64,000 nucleotides of DNA, taken from positions 620,001-684,000 of the forward strand of contig CAVWNR010000003.1 in assembly GCA_963756525.1 (NCBI GenBank), in the 5' to 3' direction. This stretch comes from CAVWNR01 sp963756525. GTDB taxonomy: Bacteria; Actinomycetota; Actinomycetes; Mycobacteriales; Jatrophihabitantaceae. Made by a program: the position numbers and the translations under genes. This document shows, piece by piece, positions 46,494 to 55,397 of this stretch. The notes under the pieces are model-generated. The model ran no database searches and had not been told where the DNA came from. It saw nothing but the letters and a program-made list of their open reading frames with translations. Positions within the stretch are counted from its first letter, which is position 1; each line of letters starts with the position of its first letter.

Positions 46494-47159
46494 TCAGCGC
46501 GGTGACCGTGTGTCGGCGCGCTGACCGGCTGCGGGTGGGCCGGGCGCGCGGGGGCCGGTCGCTGCATGCGGTGGTTTGGGCGCGGTGTTGGTGGGTGCGC
46601 AGCCGGCCATCGCGGCGTGGAGGAGGGCGTCGCGGTGGGTGGCGAGCTGGGCGGGGGTGAGGGTGCGGATCGGGCGCCACAGTGAGCCCAGAGCCGCGGT
46701 GGCGCGCACGGTCGCCGCCGCGTGATCAGCGGTGCCGGCGTGCCCGCCGGCGGTGGCGGCGGTGGCGGCGATGGCCTGGCAGACGCGGTCGGTGTTGCGG
46801 TGCAGCCGGGCGCCGATCTCGGGATGGTTGAGGACGGCTTTGTCGCTGTCGACCCAGCCGGCGACCTGGGCGTGTCCGGTGAGCGTGTCGAGGTAGTCGC
46901 CGAGCAGGGCCCGTACGCCGCCGGGCCAGCGCGGTGCTCGCGGGTGACGGTCGAGCAGCGCGTCCAGCTCATCGAGCAGCGGGTCGGCGAGCGCGTGCAG
47001 CAGGTCGTTCTTGGTGGGGAAGTGGTAGCTGACCGCGGCCTTGCTCATGCCGGTGGCGTCGGCCAGCTCGGCGACGCTGGTCGCGTCGTAGCCGCGGCGG
47101 GTGAAGCCGTGCAGGGCGGCGGTGAGCAGCGTGTCGCGTCGGTTGCGGGTGCCGGGCAC
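46494..47159 (-). CDS. TetR-family transcriptional regulator
   Basis: The 221-aa product has the TetR HTH at residues about 8-55: LLTAALHGFTRRGYDATSVA, ELADATGMSKAAVSYHF, PTKNDLLHALADPLLD. The ligand-binding part follows and the C-terminus is Pro/Ala-rich and disordered. It appears intact. Its target is unknown; it is divergent from the hsp20 gene across about 290 nt. Confidence 0.88.
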   Translation of the reverse strand: MPGTRNRRDTLLTAALHGFTRRGYDATSVAELADATGMSKAAVSYHFPTKNDLLHALADPLLDELDALLDRHPRAPRWPGGVRALLGDYLDTLTGHAQVAGWVDSDKAVLNHPEIGARLHRNTDRVCQAIAATAATAGGHAGTADHAAATVRATAALGSLWRPIRTLTPAQLATHRDALLHAAMAGCAPTNTAPKPPHAATGPRAPGPPAAGQRADTRSPR

Positions 47160-47448
47160 GGGCGGTCCTCGGGATCGTTGACCGATTCACTGGACGGACG
47201 TCCACCCAGCAGCGTACGGTAGGCGGTGTCGGCGCGCCGCAGCCGGACAGCCACGGTGTGATCAATCGACAGTCGCCGAGACGACTAGTACGCGCTCCCG
47301 GCACGGTCGCAGGGTGCCGGCAGAAGGGTCTGCTTCCGGCTGGGACGCGCGACGAACACGACACGCCACGCGGACCCCGGCCGGCGGCACAACACGGTTG
47401 CCTCCCGCAGCTTCCCGGCGGCGGAGGCTGCGGGATGAGGTGAGAACG

Positions 47449-47874
47449 ATGCTTGTACGCACCGATCCGTTCCGTGACTTCGACCGACTCGCCCAGCAGA
47501 TCTGGGGCACCACCGCCCGTCCGGCGGCGATGCCGATGGACGCCTGGCGCGACGGGGAGCAGATCGTGGTCGAGTTCGACCTGCCGGGGGTGGACCTGGA
47601 CACCGTGGACCTCGACGTGGAGCGCAACGTGCTCACCGTGCGGGCCGAGCGTGGCCCGTCCACCGCACAGGACACCGAGATGATCGCCGCCGAACGCCCG
47701 CGCGGGGTGTTCAGCCGGCAGCTGATCCTCGGCGACACGCTGGACACCGACCGGGTGCAGGCCAGCTACACCGCCGGTGTGCTCACCCTGCGTATCCCGA
47801 TCGCCGAAAAGGCGAAACCCCGCAAGATCACCGTCAGCGCCGCCGACACCGACCGCGGCGAGCTCACCGGCTAG
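47449..47874 (+). CDS. Hsp20/alpha-crystallin small heat shock protein
   Basis: The 141-aa product has the alpha-crystallin domain: AWRDGEQIVVEFDLPGVDLD, NVLTVRAER, and the C-terminal ASYTAGVLTLRIPIAEKAKP with the A-x-x-x-G-V-L motif. It holds unfolding proteins for DnaK/ClpB refolding. ATG 47449 is chosen. Its stop TAG is part of the CTAG target duplicated by the IS701 element, so the gene stays complete even though the insertion begins directly after it. Confidence 0.9.
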   Translation: MLVRTDPFRDFDRLAQQIWGTTARPAAMPMDAWRDGEQIVVEFDLPGVDLDTVDLDVERNVLTVRAERGPSTAQDTEMIAAERPRGVFSRQLILGDTLDTDRVQASYTAGVLTLRIPIAEKAKPRKITVSAADTDRGELTG

Positions 47875-49320
47875 TACGACAGCCGTAGTTCGTGATCATT
47901 GGTGTTGTTGTTCGTGTCGTCGGTAGTGGCAGTCGCGGGCGCGGGCTTGGTGTCGTCGTCGCCAGCGTGACCAGGCGATCAGCGTGTCGATGCTGCGTTT
48001 GCCGGCAAGTAGGAGCGCGTCGAACAAGTGGCGGAACTCGTTGACGGTCAGTTCGATGAGCTCGGCTGGTGCCGGTCTGTGGTCGCGTTCGATGGCGGTG
48101 GCGACGGCGAGGAAGGCGTGGGCGAGCATGGCGAGGGTGGTCCAGCGGTGCCAGGAGGTCCAGCGCCGCACCTGGTGTTGATCGAGGCCGGTCAGGCCTT
48201 TGGCGGCTTGGATGTTTTCTTCGATGCGCCAGCGTTGCCCGGCGACGCGGACGAGGGTGGCGAGCGAGATCGGGCGTGGGCTGTAGCAGCGCAGGTATGC
48301 TAGTTCGCCGGTGCGGTCGTTGCGGCGGATGAGCAGGTGATGACTGCCGGTGTCGTGGGCGTCTTCGGGTAGTAGTGCGATCCAGGCCCAGGAGTAGTAG
48401 CGCTCGCCCTTGCTGCCGGCCCCGGACGAGTACTTCTGCCAGGACCGGTTGGGCAGCATGGCGGGCAGCGCATCGACGCGGATCGGCCCGGCGTGGGTGG
48501 GCACCCGCCGGTTGGCGGCGACTTGCAGCACGTAGCCCAGGCCGTGGCCGCGGATCGCCCGGCGCAGGTGGGGATCGGCGCCGTAGACCTCATCACCAGC
48601 CACCCAGGCGGCCGGCACGCCCGCCTGCACCGCACGGCTGATCATCTGCGCGGCCAGCGCTGGCTTGGTCGCGAACTCGACCTCGACTGGGACACCGGCG
48701 CGCTGGCAGCGCTGCTCGTCCTCGGCCCAGGACTTCGGCAAGTACAGGGCCCGGTCGATCAGCGCGTGCCCGCGGCGGGCGGCGTAGGTCAGCAATACCG
48801 CGACCTGGGCATTCTCGATTCGCCCGGCGGTGCCGGTGTATTGCCGCTGCACCCCGACGGTGTGCTCGCCCTTCTTGACGTCTCCGGTCTCGTCGACCAC
48901 CAAGATCGCGTCCGGCTCGCCGAACGCGTCGATCACATAGCTGCGCACGTCGTCGCGGACGGCGTCGGCGTCCCACTTCGCGCGGGCCAGCAGATGCTGC
49001 AGCCCGTCCGGGGTCGGATCGCCGCGCTGTTCGGCGATCGTCCAGCAGTTCTTCCGGTCCAACCCGGACACCATGCCCAGCATCAGATCCGCGGCATGCC
49101 GCACCGGCTCATACCGGGTGAAGCGCGGCACGATCCGATCGATCACTGCACCAAACGCGACCGTCCACCGGCGAACATCTACGCTGTGTGCCGCGGCCAC
49201 CGCGGCGTTCTCGTTGTTCCACACAAGCAACGCATGCTCGCCCGGTGGCCGCGCCCTCCCCGGCAGAAACGCCGAAACCAGCCTCACTGGCAGCGGAGAT
49301 CACGAACTACGGCTGTCGTA
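47875..49320 (-). mobile_element. IS701-family insertion sequence, complete
   Basis: The 1446-bp element is bounded by perfect 23-bp inverted repeats (TACGACAGCCGTAGTTCGTG plus ATC; right end its exact complement). It is flanked on both sides by CTAG, the target type of this family, as a 4-bp direct duplication (47871-47874 and 49321-49324). One transposase gene fills the inside. Identical ends and an intact gene suggest recent movement. Confidence 0.93.
47896..49287 (-). CDS. IS701-family transposase
   Basis: The 463-aa product has the DDE catalytic layout of the family. The first Asp is in AILVVDETGDVKKGEHTVGV, the second in AWVAGDEVYGADPHLRRAI, and the Glu region in QRWRIEENIQAAKGLTGLDQ, where the family's YREKxxG-like helix lies. 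No frameshift or stop is seen, so the enzyme is probably active. It occupies almost the whole element. Confidence 0.92.
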   Translation of the reverse strand: MRLVSAFLPGRARPPGEHALLVWNNENAAVAAAHSVDVRRWTVAFGAVIDRIVPRFTRYEPVRHAADLMLGMVSGLDRKNCWTIAEQRGDPTPDGLQHLLARAKWDADAVRDDVRSYVIDAFGEPDAILVVDETGDVKKGEHTVGVQRQYTGTAGRIENAQVAVLLTYAARRGHALIDRALYLPKSWAEDEQRCQRAGVPVEVEFATKPALAAQMISRAVQAGVPAAWVAGDEVYGADPHLRRAIRGHGLGYVLQVAANRRVPTHAGPIRVDALPAMLPNRSWQKYSSGAGSKGERYYSWAWIALLPEDAHDTGSHHLLIRRNDRTGELAYLRCYSPRPISLATLVRVAGQRWRIEENIQAAKGLTGLDQHQVRRWTSWHRWTTLAMLAHAFLAVATAIERDHRPAPAELIELTVNEFRHLFDALLLAGKRSIDTLIAWSRWRRRHQARARDCHYRRHEQQHQ

Positions 49321-49335
49321 CTAGCCGACCCCGCT

Positions 49336-49576
49336 ATGGCCCGACACGTCGTGCACCGCCCAAACGGCCAGGTCGAGGAATACCAGGAACTGCCCGCCGT
49401 CGAGCAGCTGGGAACCCGACCGGGCGACCGTCACCTTCCCCGACGGATCGCTGCGCTCCTACCACGCGGAGCACGGACTCGGCGGTATCGGCTTCGAGTT
49501 CGCGCAAGCCGGCATCCTGGTGCTCCGCTTCCAAGACAGCGATCACCTGCTCGCCGCCTTCGCACCCACCGCGTAG
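49336..49576 (+). pseudogene. Small conserved protein broken by a frameshift
   Basis: Starting at ATG 49336 (MARHVVHRPNGQVEEYQELP, AVEQLGT), the reading changes frame near 49420. It continues ATVTFPDGSLRSYHAEHGLG, GIGFEFAQAGILVLRFQDSD and HLLAAFAPTA. A one-base correction restores a protein of about 80 residues. Function unknown. It lies 12 nt after the right end of the IS701 element and was probably downstream of hsp20 before the insertion. Confidence 0.5.
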
Positions 49577-49745
49577 ATCTCCGTCAGCGGCAGCGCGCTC
49601 GACGACCGCGGCCGACGATCATCCAGCGGCCGTTGAGACCCGAAGAAACCACAGCCCGGCAGGCACAGCATCGTCGATCGTCTCGCATCGCGTCCGCACC
49701 AACAGCCCGGCCAACGCTCACCCGCCCGGCCGGGCAGGGAGAACC

Positions 49746-49880
49746 ATGCCAGACAAGTCCCCACGCCACGCCACCATCAAGACACCCAGCCAGCCCATCA
49801 AGCACAAGCGGGCCGCCAAGAAACTCAAGATCGAGCAGGCCGCCCACCGCGACGTCATAGCCGCCATCCGCGACCGGTGA
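49746..49880 (+). CDS. Small basic Lys-rich protein, copy 2 (44 aa)
   Basis: The product reads MPDKSPRHATIKTPSQPIKH and KRAAKKLKIEQAAHRDVIAA. It is a paralogue of the protein at 45786, sharing the DKSPR start and the K-x-KRAxKK core. GGGAGAA precedes ATG 49746. Role unknown. The pair brackets the TetR-hsp20-IS701 segment. Confidence 0.6.
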   Translation: MPDKSPRHATIKTPSQPIKHKRAAKKLKIEQAAHRDVIAAIRDR

Positions 49881-50408
49881 GCTGAACCAACCCACCGCCA
49901 GCCCCCGCGCCGCTTACCGCCTCGGCGGTTCCGCAGCGACAGTACGCGCGGATCTTCCGATGATCGGACCAGTTGACTGCGCGATAACCTGCGGATGGGA
50001 TCTGGCGATCTTGACAAGTTGATCTACACATGAACAGAGTTGACGCTTCCGATCATCGGCAATGTCGCACTGATCGTTTGATTCCGAAGCTTCCGCTCAT
50101 CGCAGTGAGCGGATGAGGTACGGCCTCAGGGCCACCTGGACGACGGGCTGCTTTATTTGCGCCGTGGCTACGTCCCGCGTGGCATACCTATGCTGATCGA
50201 GATGGTCGGCGGACGGCGGTCGGGCCGGGTGCGTGGCGCTGTGTCTGCTGCGGCTTCAACCGTTCAGGTGTGGTGGCTTGAGTCGAGGGGGTAGACCAGG
50301 ATGCCGCCGCCCAGGTCGGCCCAGCCCCGGTCGGTCCACCAGCCGGTGGAGGCTCCAGCGGCGGCGCGACGGTCGCCTGAGGATCAACCGCGCCGAGGTG
50401 CGCGCCGG
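49881..50408. other. Stretch without supportable gene; carries a repeated motif
   Basis: No conserved frame is seen. CTTCCGATGATCGG (about 49956) and CTTCCGATCATCGG (about 50047) are near-identical copies of a short palindrome, about 90 nt apart. A related copy (TTTCCGACCATCGG) occurs at about 53151. Confidence 0.4.
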
Positions 50409-50861
50409 TCAGGTAGGCGAGCCGGTCAGCCAGCCGCCGAGGACCCGCCTGAGCAATTCGAGCGTCGCGCGGGCCAGCGGCGGCGGGTCGAACGGCGGGA
50501 ACCAGTCCGCGTCCTCCACGACGAACACCCGGTCACCGTCGTCGCGGAGCCGGACGGCCGCGGCCAGCAGTCCGGCGCTGATCTCGTCGGCCTGATCGAG
50601 CAGGTCCGGATCGGCCAGGTCGAGCAAATATCCGGACAGCGCAGCCACCCGGGCGGTGAGCCAGCCGTCCTCGTCCGGTTCGCCGGACACCTGCCGGGCC
50701 AGCAGCTTGCGGTCGTTCTCGCTGAACTGGTCGACGTCCCACCCGGTGTTGACGACCACGCCGGCTTGGGTGAGCCGATCGTCGCCGGTCCGGCGCAGCG
50801 TGACCGCGCAGTCCAGCGCGTAGGTCAGTTCGGACAGCAACGCGGCGCTCAGCCCGGGCAT
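50409..50861 (-). CDS. Hypothetical protein (150 aa)
   Basis: From ATG 50861 the product begins MPGLSAALLSELTYALDCAV and is acidic and helical, ending in DADWFPPFDPPPLARATLEL and a short basic tail. No family recognised. An alternative start 11 codons further upstream exists. It is divergent from the vapBC module (147 nt between), so it may share its control region. The protein-like composition supports it, but not strongly. Confidence 0.45.
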   Translation of the reverse strand: MPGLSAALLSELTYALDCAVTLRRTGDDRLTQAGVVVNTGWDVDQFSENDRKLLARQVSGEPDEDGWLTARVAALSGYLLDLADPDLLDQADEISAGLLAAAVRLRDDGDRVFVVEDADWFPPFDPPPLARATLELLRRVLGGWLTGSPT

Positions 50862-51008
50862 GCCCGGACGGTAACGCCCTACCGCCGGTGGCATCGTGGC
50901 GCGGGAGGCGATGAGCCGCGTCCAGTGCGACGCCGTGGCACCCGACCACCTGTCTGGCCCGGTGCGCAGCAGCACGCGCCGGACCCGGTAGGAGGGTATG
51001 ATGAAGTT

Positions 51009-51260
51009 ATGAAACGGATCACGGTGAGCCTCCCCGACGAGCTGGTCGACAAGATCCGGCAGGCCGCCGGCGGCGAAGGGCAGGTCAGCTCCTACGTCGC
51101 CACCGCACTCGCCGACTACCAACAGCGAGAAACCCTCCAGGAGATCCTCGCCGCCTGGCAAGCCGAGACACCCGTCCGCGACGAGCTGCGCCGCCAGGTC
51201 GCCGCCGAACTCGACGACGCCGGCCTCCCCCACCCCGCCAGGCGGCGGCGGGCCGGGTGA
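51009..51260 (+). CDS. VapB-like ribbon-helix-helix antitoxin
   Basis: The 83-aa product starts MKRITVSLPDELVDKIRQAA, the N-terminal strand and first helix of a ribbon-helix-helix DNA-binding domain, followed by VSSYVATALADYQQRETLQE. The C-terminal half would bind the toxin. It overlaps the next gene (GTGA), the normal arrangement of a toxin-antitoxin operon. Autorepression of the pair is expected. Confidence 0.85.
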   Translation: MKRITVSLPDELVDKIRQAAGGEGQVSSYVATALADYQQRETLQEILAAWQAETPVRDELRRQVAAELDDAGLPHPARRRRAG

Positions 51261-51649
51261 ACGCACCCAGCGCCGGCCTCACCTTCGACACCGGCGCCCT
51301 GCTCGCCCTCGACCAGCCCAGCAAGGCGCTGCGCATGCAAGCGCGCCTCGCCGAGACCCGCCGCCGCGGCGGCAGCATCTGCATCCCGATCGGCGTCATC
51401 GCGCAAGCCTGGCGCGGCCCCCGCCAGGCCCGCCTGGCCCGGCTACTCCGCTCCCCCGACATCGACATCGCCCTGCTCACCCTGCCAATCGCCCGCACCG
51501 TCGGAACCATCTGCGCCGCCAGCGGGCACAGCGACGTCATCGACGTCCACGTCGCGCTCTGCGCCCGCGAACGCCACCACGCCGTCGTCACCAGCGACCC
51601 CGACGACATCGCCGCGATCGACCCCAGACTGCCGCTCATCCACGCCTGA
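51257..51649 (+). CDS. VapC-like PIN-domain toxin
   Basis: The 130-aa PIN protein has the metal-binding acidic residues at the usual places: LTFDTGALLALDQPSKALR at the start, a central Glu/Asp region, and SDVIDVHVALCARER and VVTSDPDDIAAID at the end. PIN toxins cleave tRNA or rRNA. The GTG start overlaps the antitoxin stop by 4 nt. Apparently intact. Confidence 0.85.
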   Translation: MNAPSAGLTFDTGALLALDQPSKALRMQARLAETRRRGGSICIPIGVIAQAWRGPRQARLARLLRSPDIDIALLTLPIARTVGTICAASGHSDVIDVHVALCARERHHAVVTSDPDDIAAIDPRLPLIHA

Positions 51650-52157
51650 ACCTCGGGCGCATCAGCGGACAGACGCCGACCGGCGGGGAGACGCTCACAC
51701 CCGCCACCACCCCGCCCGACGTTGATCGGCACCCTGCGTGACCAGGAAGCGAAGTACGATCCGCGCGCAAGGCGGCGTGCGGTAGACATCAACTCGGCCG
51801 TCAGGAGTGCCCGGCAGCTCCCAAGTGATCTTACGCAGGCGTGTTCGGGTGACCGGTCACGGCAAGATCCGAACGCGTGGCCGACTGTGGGCGGTTCGGT
51901 GACCAGGAGTGGTTTGCCCGGCTTGAGGCTGCACACACGGACCGTCGATCTGCGCGCCGCCCCGACGTCCGAGCACCGCGCAGATCGATCGCTCAGGCGC
52001 GGTCGTCAATCTATCCGGCCGCAGACCACTGACCGCCTGGCACACGGGTATGGCCGCAAACTCGGCTGAGGCGTATCTCGACTCACGCGTGCCTCGGCGC
52101 CTCGATCCGATTGGGGCAGCTCGGTTCTGTCAGAAGCAGGCGAGAGAATCTGGTGTC
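51650..52157. other. Stretch without supportable gene
   Basis: No conserved frame, RNA or repeat was recognised between the VapC gene and the broken gene that follows. Confidence 0.35.
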
Positions 52158-52944
52158 GTGGAGCCTACAGAGCGCGAAGCGGAACCGGTGAGCCCATTCG
52201 CGCCGGCCTGGGCGGCTGTCGATGCCGCCGCCGAGGCGCGGGCGTCGCTCAATGATCTGTGGAATCAACTGCGCGGCGAGCGGATATTCCGTGCAACCGT
52301 TGCAACCGGTGGGGACGGCAGCGGCCGAATCGGCGTGCACTGCGCCTTGCCCAGTGACGTCCGCGAAGCGATGGATCGGCTCGTCCGTCTCGTTCGTCGA
52401 CGCAGTCAGCGAAGTCTTTGACTCAGCGATCTTCGCCACCGCCCGGCGTGTCTGCGCCGCGATCGATGAACCCGACGTAGAACTACACCGGATGCCCTAC
52501 GTGGCGGCCGGCGCCGAGTTCTGGCAACACATCCGTGACGGTTACCTTCCCGGGATACGGCCCGATCACATCCGGATGATCGAGACCTTTCAACCTTTCG
52601 ATGAGGCCGAACTGACCGAGAGCGCCGCCGCGACCATGGTCCGCTCCGCTATGCGTCACTTCGCCAACCTTCGAGCGTCCTCGACCGAGCAGGACAGTCC
52701 CCCGCTCATCGTCATGTGGGCGCATTCAGCCGAACCCGAGGTCCTCGTCGACCCGCCGAGCCAGGTTGTCTCAATCGAGTCCACAGGCGGCGTGCTGGTC
52801 GACTCCCGAACGGTCGCCACGTATCAGGTCACTGGAGATTTCGGCGACGCCGACGTCCGGGGCAACCCGAACATCGCTTTCGATGTGATCGCCAACCAAC
52901 CACCATGGCCCACGGACCCCGACGACAACTTCAGCGCTCGGTAG
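52158..52944 (+). pseudogene. Unknown protein split by one frameshift
   Basis: The first frame (GTG 52158: VEPTEREAEPVSPFAPAWAA to ALPSDVREAMDRLVRL) ends at 52421. The second carries on without a gap from about 52390 (FVDAVSEVFDSAIFATARRV, PYVAAGAEFWQHIRDGYLPG, HIRMIETFQPFDEAELTESA). Joined, they make about 260 residues. I do not recognise the family; no membrane segments. The smooth continuation shows that it was one gene. Confidence 0.5.
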
Positions 52945-53291
52945 GGCTTCGAGATCCGCTGCGGAGTCTGCCGCACCCAGCACCGCCCTGGCGGCCACCG
53001 CCATCGACGCCGCGACCCGAAGACGTCCGCCGCTAACTCCTGCACGCGGCCGCACCCCCGGCCCGCGGAGACCCGATACCCGGCGGTCGCACCGGCGAGC
53101 GCGACACACCAAGGTGAACCGCGGTGATCTTGGTGAGGCGCTTGTCTATGTTTCCGACCATCGGCACGTCCGGAATGATCAGGAGACGCGAATGTTTCCG
53201 CAACAGACCGTGAGCGGACAGGTAGGAATCCGTGATGCGGTCGACGGGGCCGGGTGGCGTTGTGCCTGATCGTGCTGGATCGGTGGGTGGG
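52945..53291. other. Intergenic stretch
   Basis: No conserved frame. Contains the third copy of the TTCCGAxCATCGG motif at about 53151. Confidence 0.35.
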
Positions 53292-53930
53292 TTATCCGAG
53301 GCGGTAGCCGATGCGTTGGCAGGTGACGGCGAGCGGCCCCCATAGTGAGGGGTGGGCGAGCGGGACGGCGAGCGCCGGGGTGTCTGGGAGCGCGTCGGCG
53401 GCTGGGGCCCACAGCGCGGCGCAGTGTCCGCCGCCGAGCATGGAGGCGGGGTACCAGACGCCTTCGAGGTCGGGCCAGGCCTGGGCGATGGTGCGGGCCC
53501 AGGCCTGCGCGCGCGGCCGCGGCCCGCTGCACAGGGTCTGGGAGGCGCCGGCGCGGGTGGGCCACGTGCCGGTGAGGTCGAGCAGCCTGACCGGGCGGGT
53601 GAGCCGCAGCCCGGTTAGCCAGGGGCCGCCGGCGGTGACGTCGACCCGGCGGGTGCGTTGGAACACCTCGGCCACCGCGATCTCGACCCGCTCGGCGGCC
53701 AGGTACAGCACGCCGAGACTCGACGTGGCGCCGGGCGGGAGCGGGTGTGGGTCGAACCGGCCGGCGGCAGGGCCGTAGCGGCGCAGCTGGTTCCAGGCCA
53801 GCACGTGCGCGCCGACGGTGTGGTGGATGCGCCACAGGGTGACCCGCTGGCCGAGGGTGTGCAGCGCGCGTCCGATCGGCGCGCGCTTGCGCAGGGGGGC
53901 CGGATCGGGCGGGTTGGGTAGCTTGCTCAC
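53292..53930 (-). CDS. RES-domain toxin
   Basis: The 212-aa product matches RES toxins, which degrade NAD+ or modify it. It has an Arg-containing start VTLWRIHHTVGAHVLAWNQ, the loop AAGRFDPHPLPP, and GVLYLAAERVEIAVAEVFQR with the conserved Tyr and Glu. A Ser-containing segment follows at the end. The ATG overlaps the antitoxin stop (ATGA). The antitoxin is encoded upstream, as in other RES-Xre modules. Confidence 0.85.
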   Translation of the reverse strand: MSKLPNPPDPAPLRKRAPIGRALHTLGQRVTLWRIHHTVGAHVLAWNQLRRYGPAAGRFDPHPLPPGATSSLGVLYLAAERVEIAVAEVFQRTRRVDVTAGGPWLTGLRLTRPVRLLDLTGTWPTRAGASQTLCSGPRPRAQAWARTIAQAWPDLEGVWYPASMLGGGHCAALWAPAADALPDTPALAVPLAHPSLWGPLAVTCQRIGYRLG

Positions 53931-54493
53931 GCCCAGTCGGGGCCGAGCAGCGCGGTGACAGCGGCCGGGTCTCCCCCGGCGGCCAGCCAGGTCGCCGGGG
54001 TTTGCGGGCGGTCGTCGCGCATGGCTAGCTCCGGCTGCGGGGTGGTCATGAACGCCGCCAGCTGGGCCGGCGGCCAGCTCGGCGGCGTCGCGGCGAGCAC
54101 CGCCGGCAGGCCGGGCAGTGGCCGGCCCTGGGCGTCGAACTGGAACGCCGGAAACCGCAGCCCGCGGCCCACCCGCACCGCGAGCAGCGTCCCGGCCGCG
54201 GCCTGGTGCCGCACCCGCGACTCGGACACCCCGAGCGCCCGGGCCACCGCGGCGGTGTCCGACCCGGCCAGCAGCGCCACCTGCTCGGCCAGCGCATCGC
54301 GATGCGCCCGGCGCCCCGCGGTCACCGCCTCATTCCCGAACTCGAGCCCGGCCCGCGCCAGCACCCGCATCTCATCCTCGGTAAGCGCCGCCGCGCCGCG
54401 CGCCGGCAGGTCGGCGATCGCGTCGGCGACCGCGGCGGCGAGTTCGTCCTCATCGAGACCGAACCGGTCCAGCAGCTCCTGCATCACCGTCAT
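53927..54493 (-). CDS. Antitoxin partner of the RES toxin (HTH protein)
   Basis: The 188-aa product starts MTVMQELLDRFGLDEDELAA. It has an HTH-like part (SDTAAVARALGVSESRVRHQ) and ends TWLAAGGDPAAVTALLGPDW, resembling the C-terminal toxin-binding module of Xre/MbcA/ParS antitoxins. The frame is open far upstream to 55267, but that part is a shadow. Overlap with the toxin supports the pairing. Confidence 0.75.
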   Translation of the reverse strand: MTVMQELLDRFGLDEDELAAAVADAIADLPARGAAALTEDEMRVLARAGLEFGNEAVTAGRRAHRDALAEQVALLAGSDTAAVARALGVSESRVRHQAAAGTLLAVRVGRGLRFPAFQFDAQGRPLPGLPAVLAATPPSWPPAQLAAFMTTPQPELAMRDDRPQTPATWLAAGGDPAAVTALLGPDWA

Positions 54494-54786
54494 ACCGCAC
54501 ACTTTAGCGCACCGCGCGCATTCGCGCGCATGCCTGCCCGTTCGGCCCCGGCCCGTCCACCGTGATCGACCTCCGCCGGGCGTTCGCGTCGGCCCGACGC
54601 AACCGGCTCGGCCAATCTGCGAAAATCGCATCATGTCCGCCGTCCGGCTCGTCGCGCGCCGGCGCGTGGACCTGCTGCGCGTAGCCAGCGCGGCATGTCG
54701 CCCGGCCGGCTGAAACCCGGCGCCAACCCGTCCCGCATGCGGCAGTGATACCCGCATGCTTCGGCTCGCTCGAAAGCAGGCAGGAC

Positions 54787-55246
54787 ATGTCGACGTTGTT
54801 CGGATTCCCGGACCGCCGGTGTGCTCATCGCCAGTGCCACCACACTGGTCTTTAGCCTCGCCGCGGGCAGCGCGTGGCTGTGGTTGGTCGCGCCGCTCGC
54901 CGTCGGGTTCCTGGCCCGGGTGCTCACCGGCCCGACCCTGAGCCCGCTCGGCCAACTGGCCACCAGGGTGCTCGCGCCGCGCCTTGGCCCGGCCAAACCC
55001 GTCCCCGGACCACCCAAACGCTTCGCCCAGGGCATCGGCCTGCTCGTCACCGCCACCGTGCTGCTCGCCGTCGGCCAGCCGATCGCCACCCAGGCGCTGC
55101 TCGGCGTGATGATCGCCGCATCCCGGCTGGAATCGATCTTCGGCTACCGCCTCGGCTGCCGCGCATTCGCGACACTCATCCGGCTCGGCGTCATCCCCGA
55201 AACGACCTGCCCACAATGCGCGAACATCGCCCTGCACACGGCCTGA
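54787..55246 (+). pseudogene. DUF4395 membrane protein with broken N-terminus
   Basis: ATG 54787 begins MSTLFGFPD, the usual DUF4395 start, but the rest of the protein is in the next frame from about GTG 54821: LIASATTLVFSLAAGSAWLW, GPTLSPLGQLATRVLAPRLG, PPKRFAQGIGLLV. The C-terminal CPQCANIALHTA includes the CxxC seen in this branch. About 10-15 residues of the first segment are lost. Translation from 54821 could still give a shorter membrane protein of 141 residues. Function of the family unknown. Confidence 0.65.
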
Positions 55247-55397
55247 GCTCCCAACGGCGACCCGCACCCCGGCACCGTCGAACCGAAGCGTCAGCGACTG
55301 CCAGCGCGACCGTTCGACTAACTTCAGCCGCGCTCAGCCGCGACCTCGATGACTCTGCCGCGCCGCCGGCAAGCCAACCGTTCCCCCAGCTGCCAGC

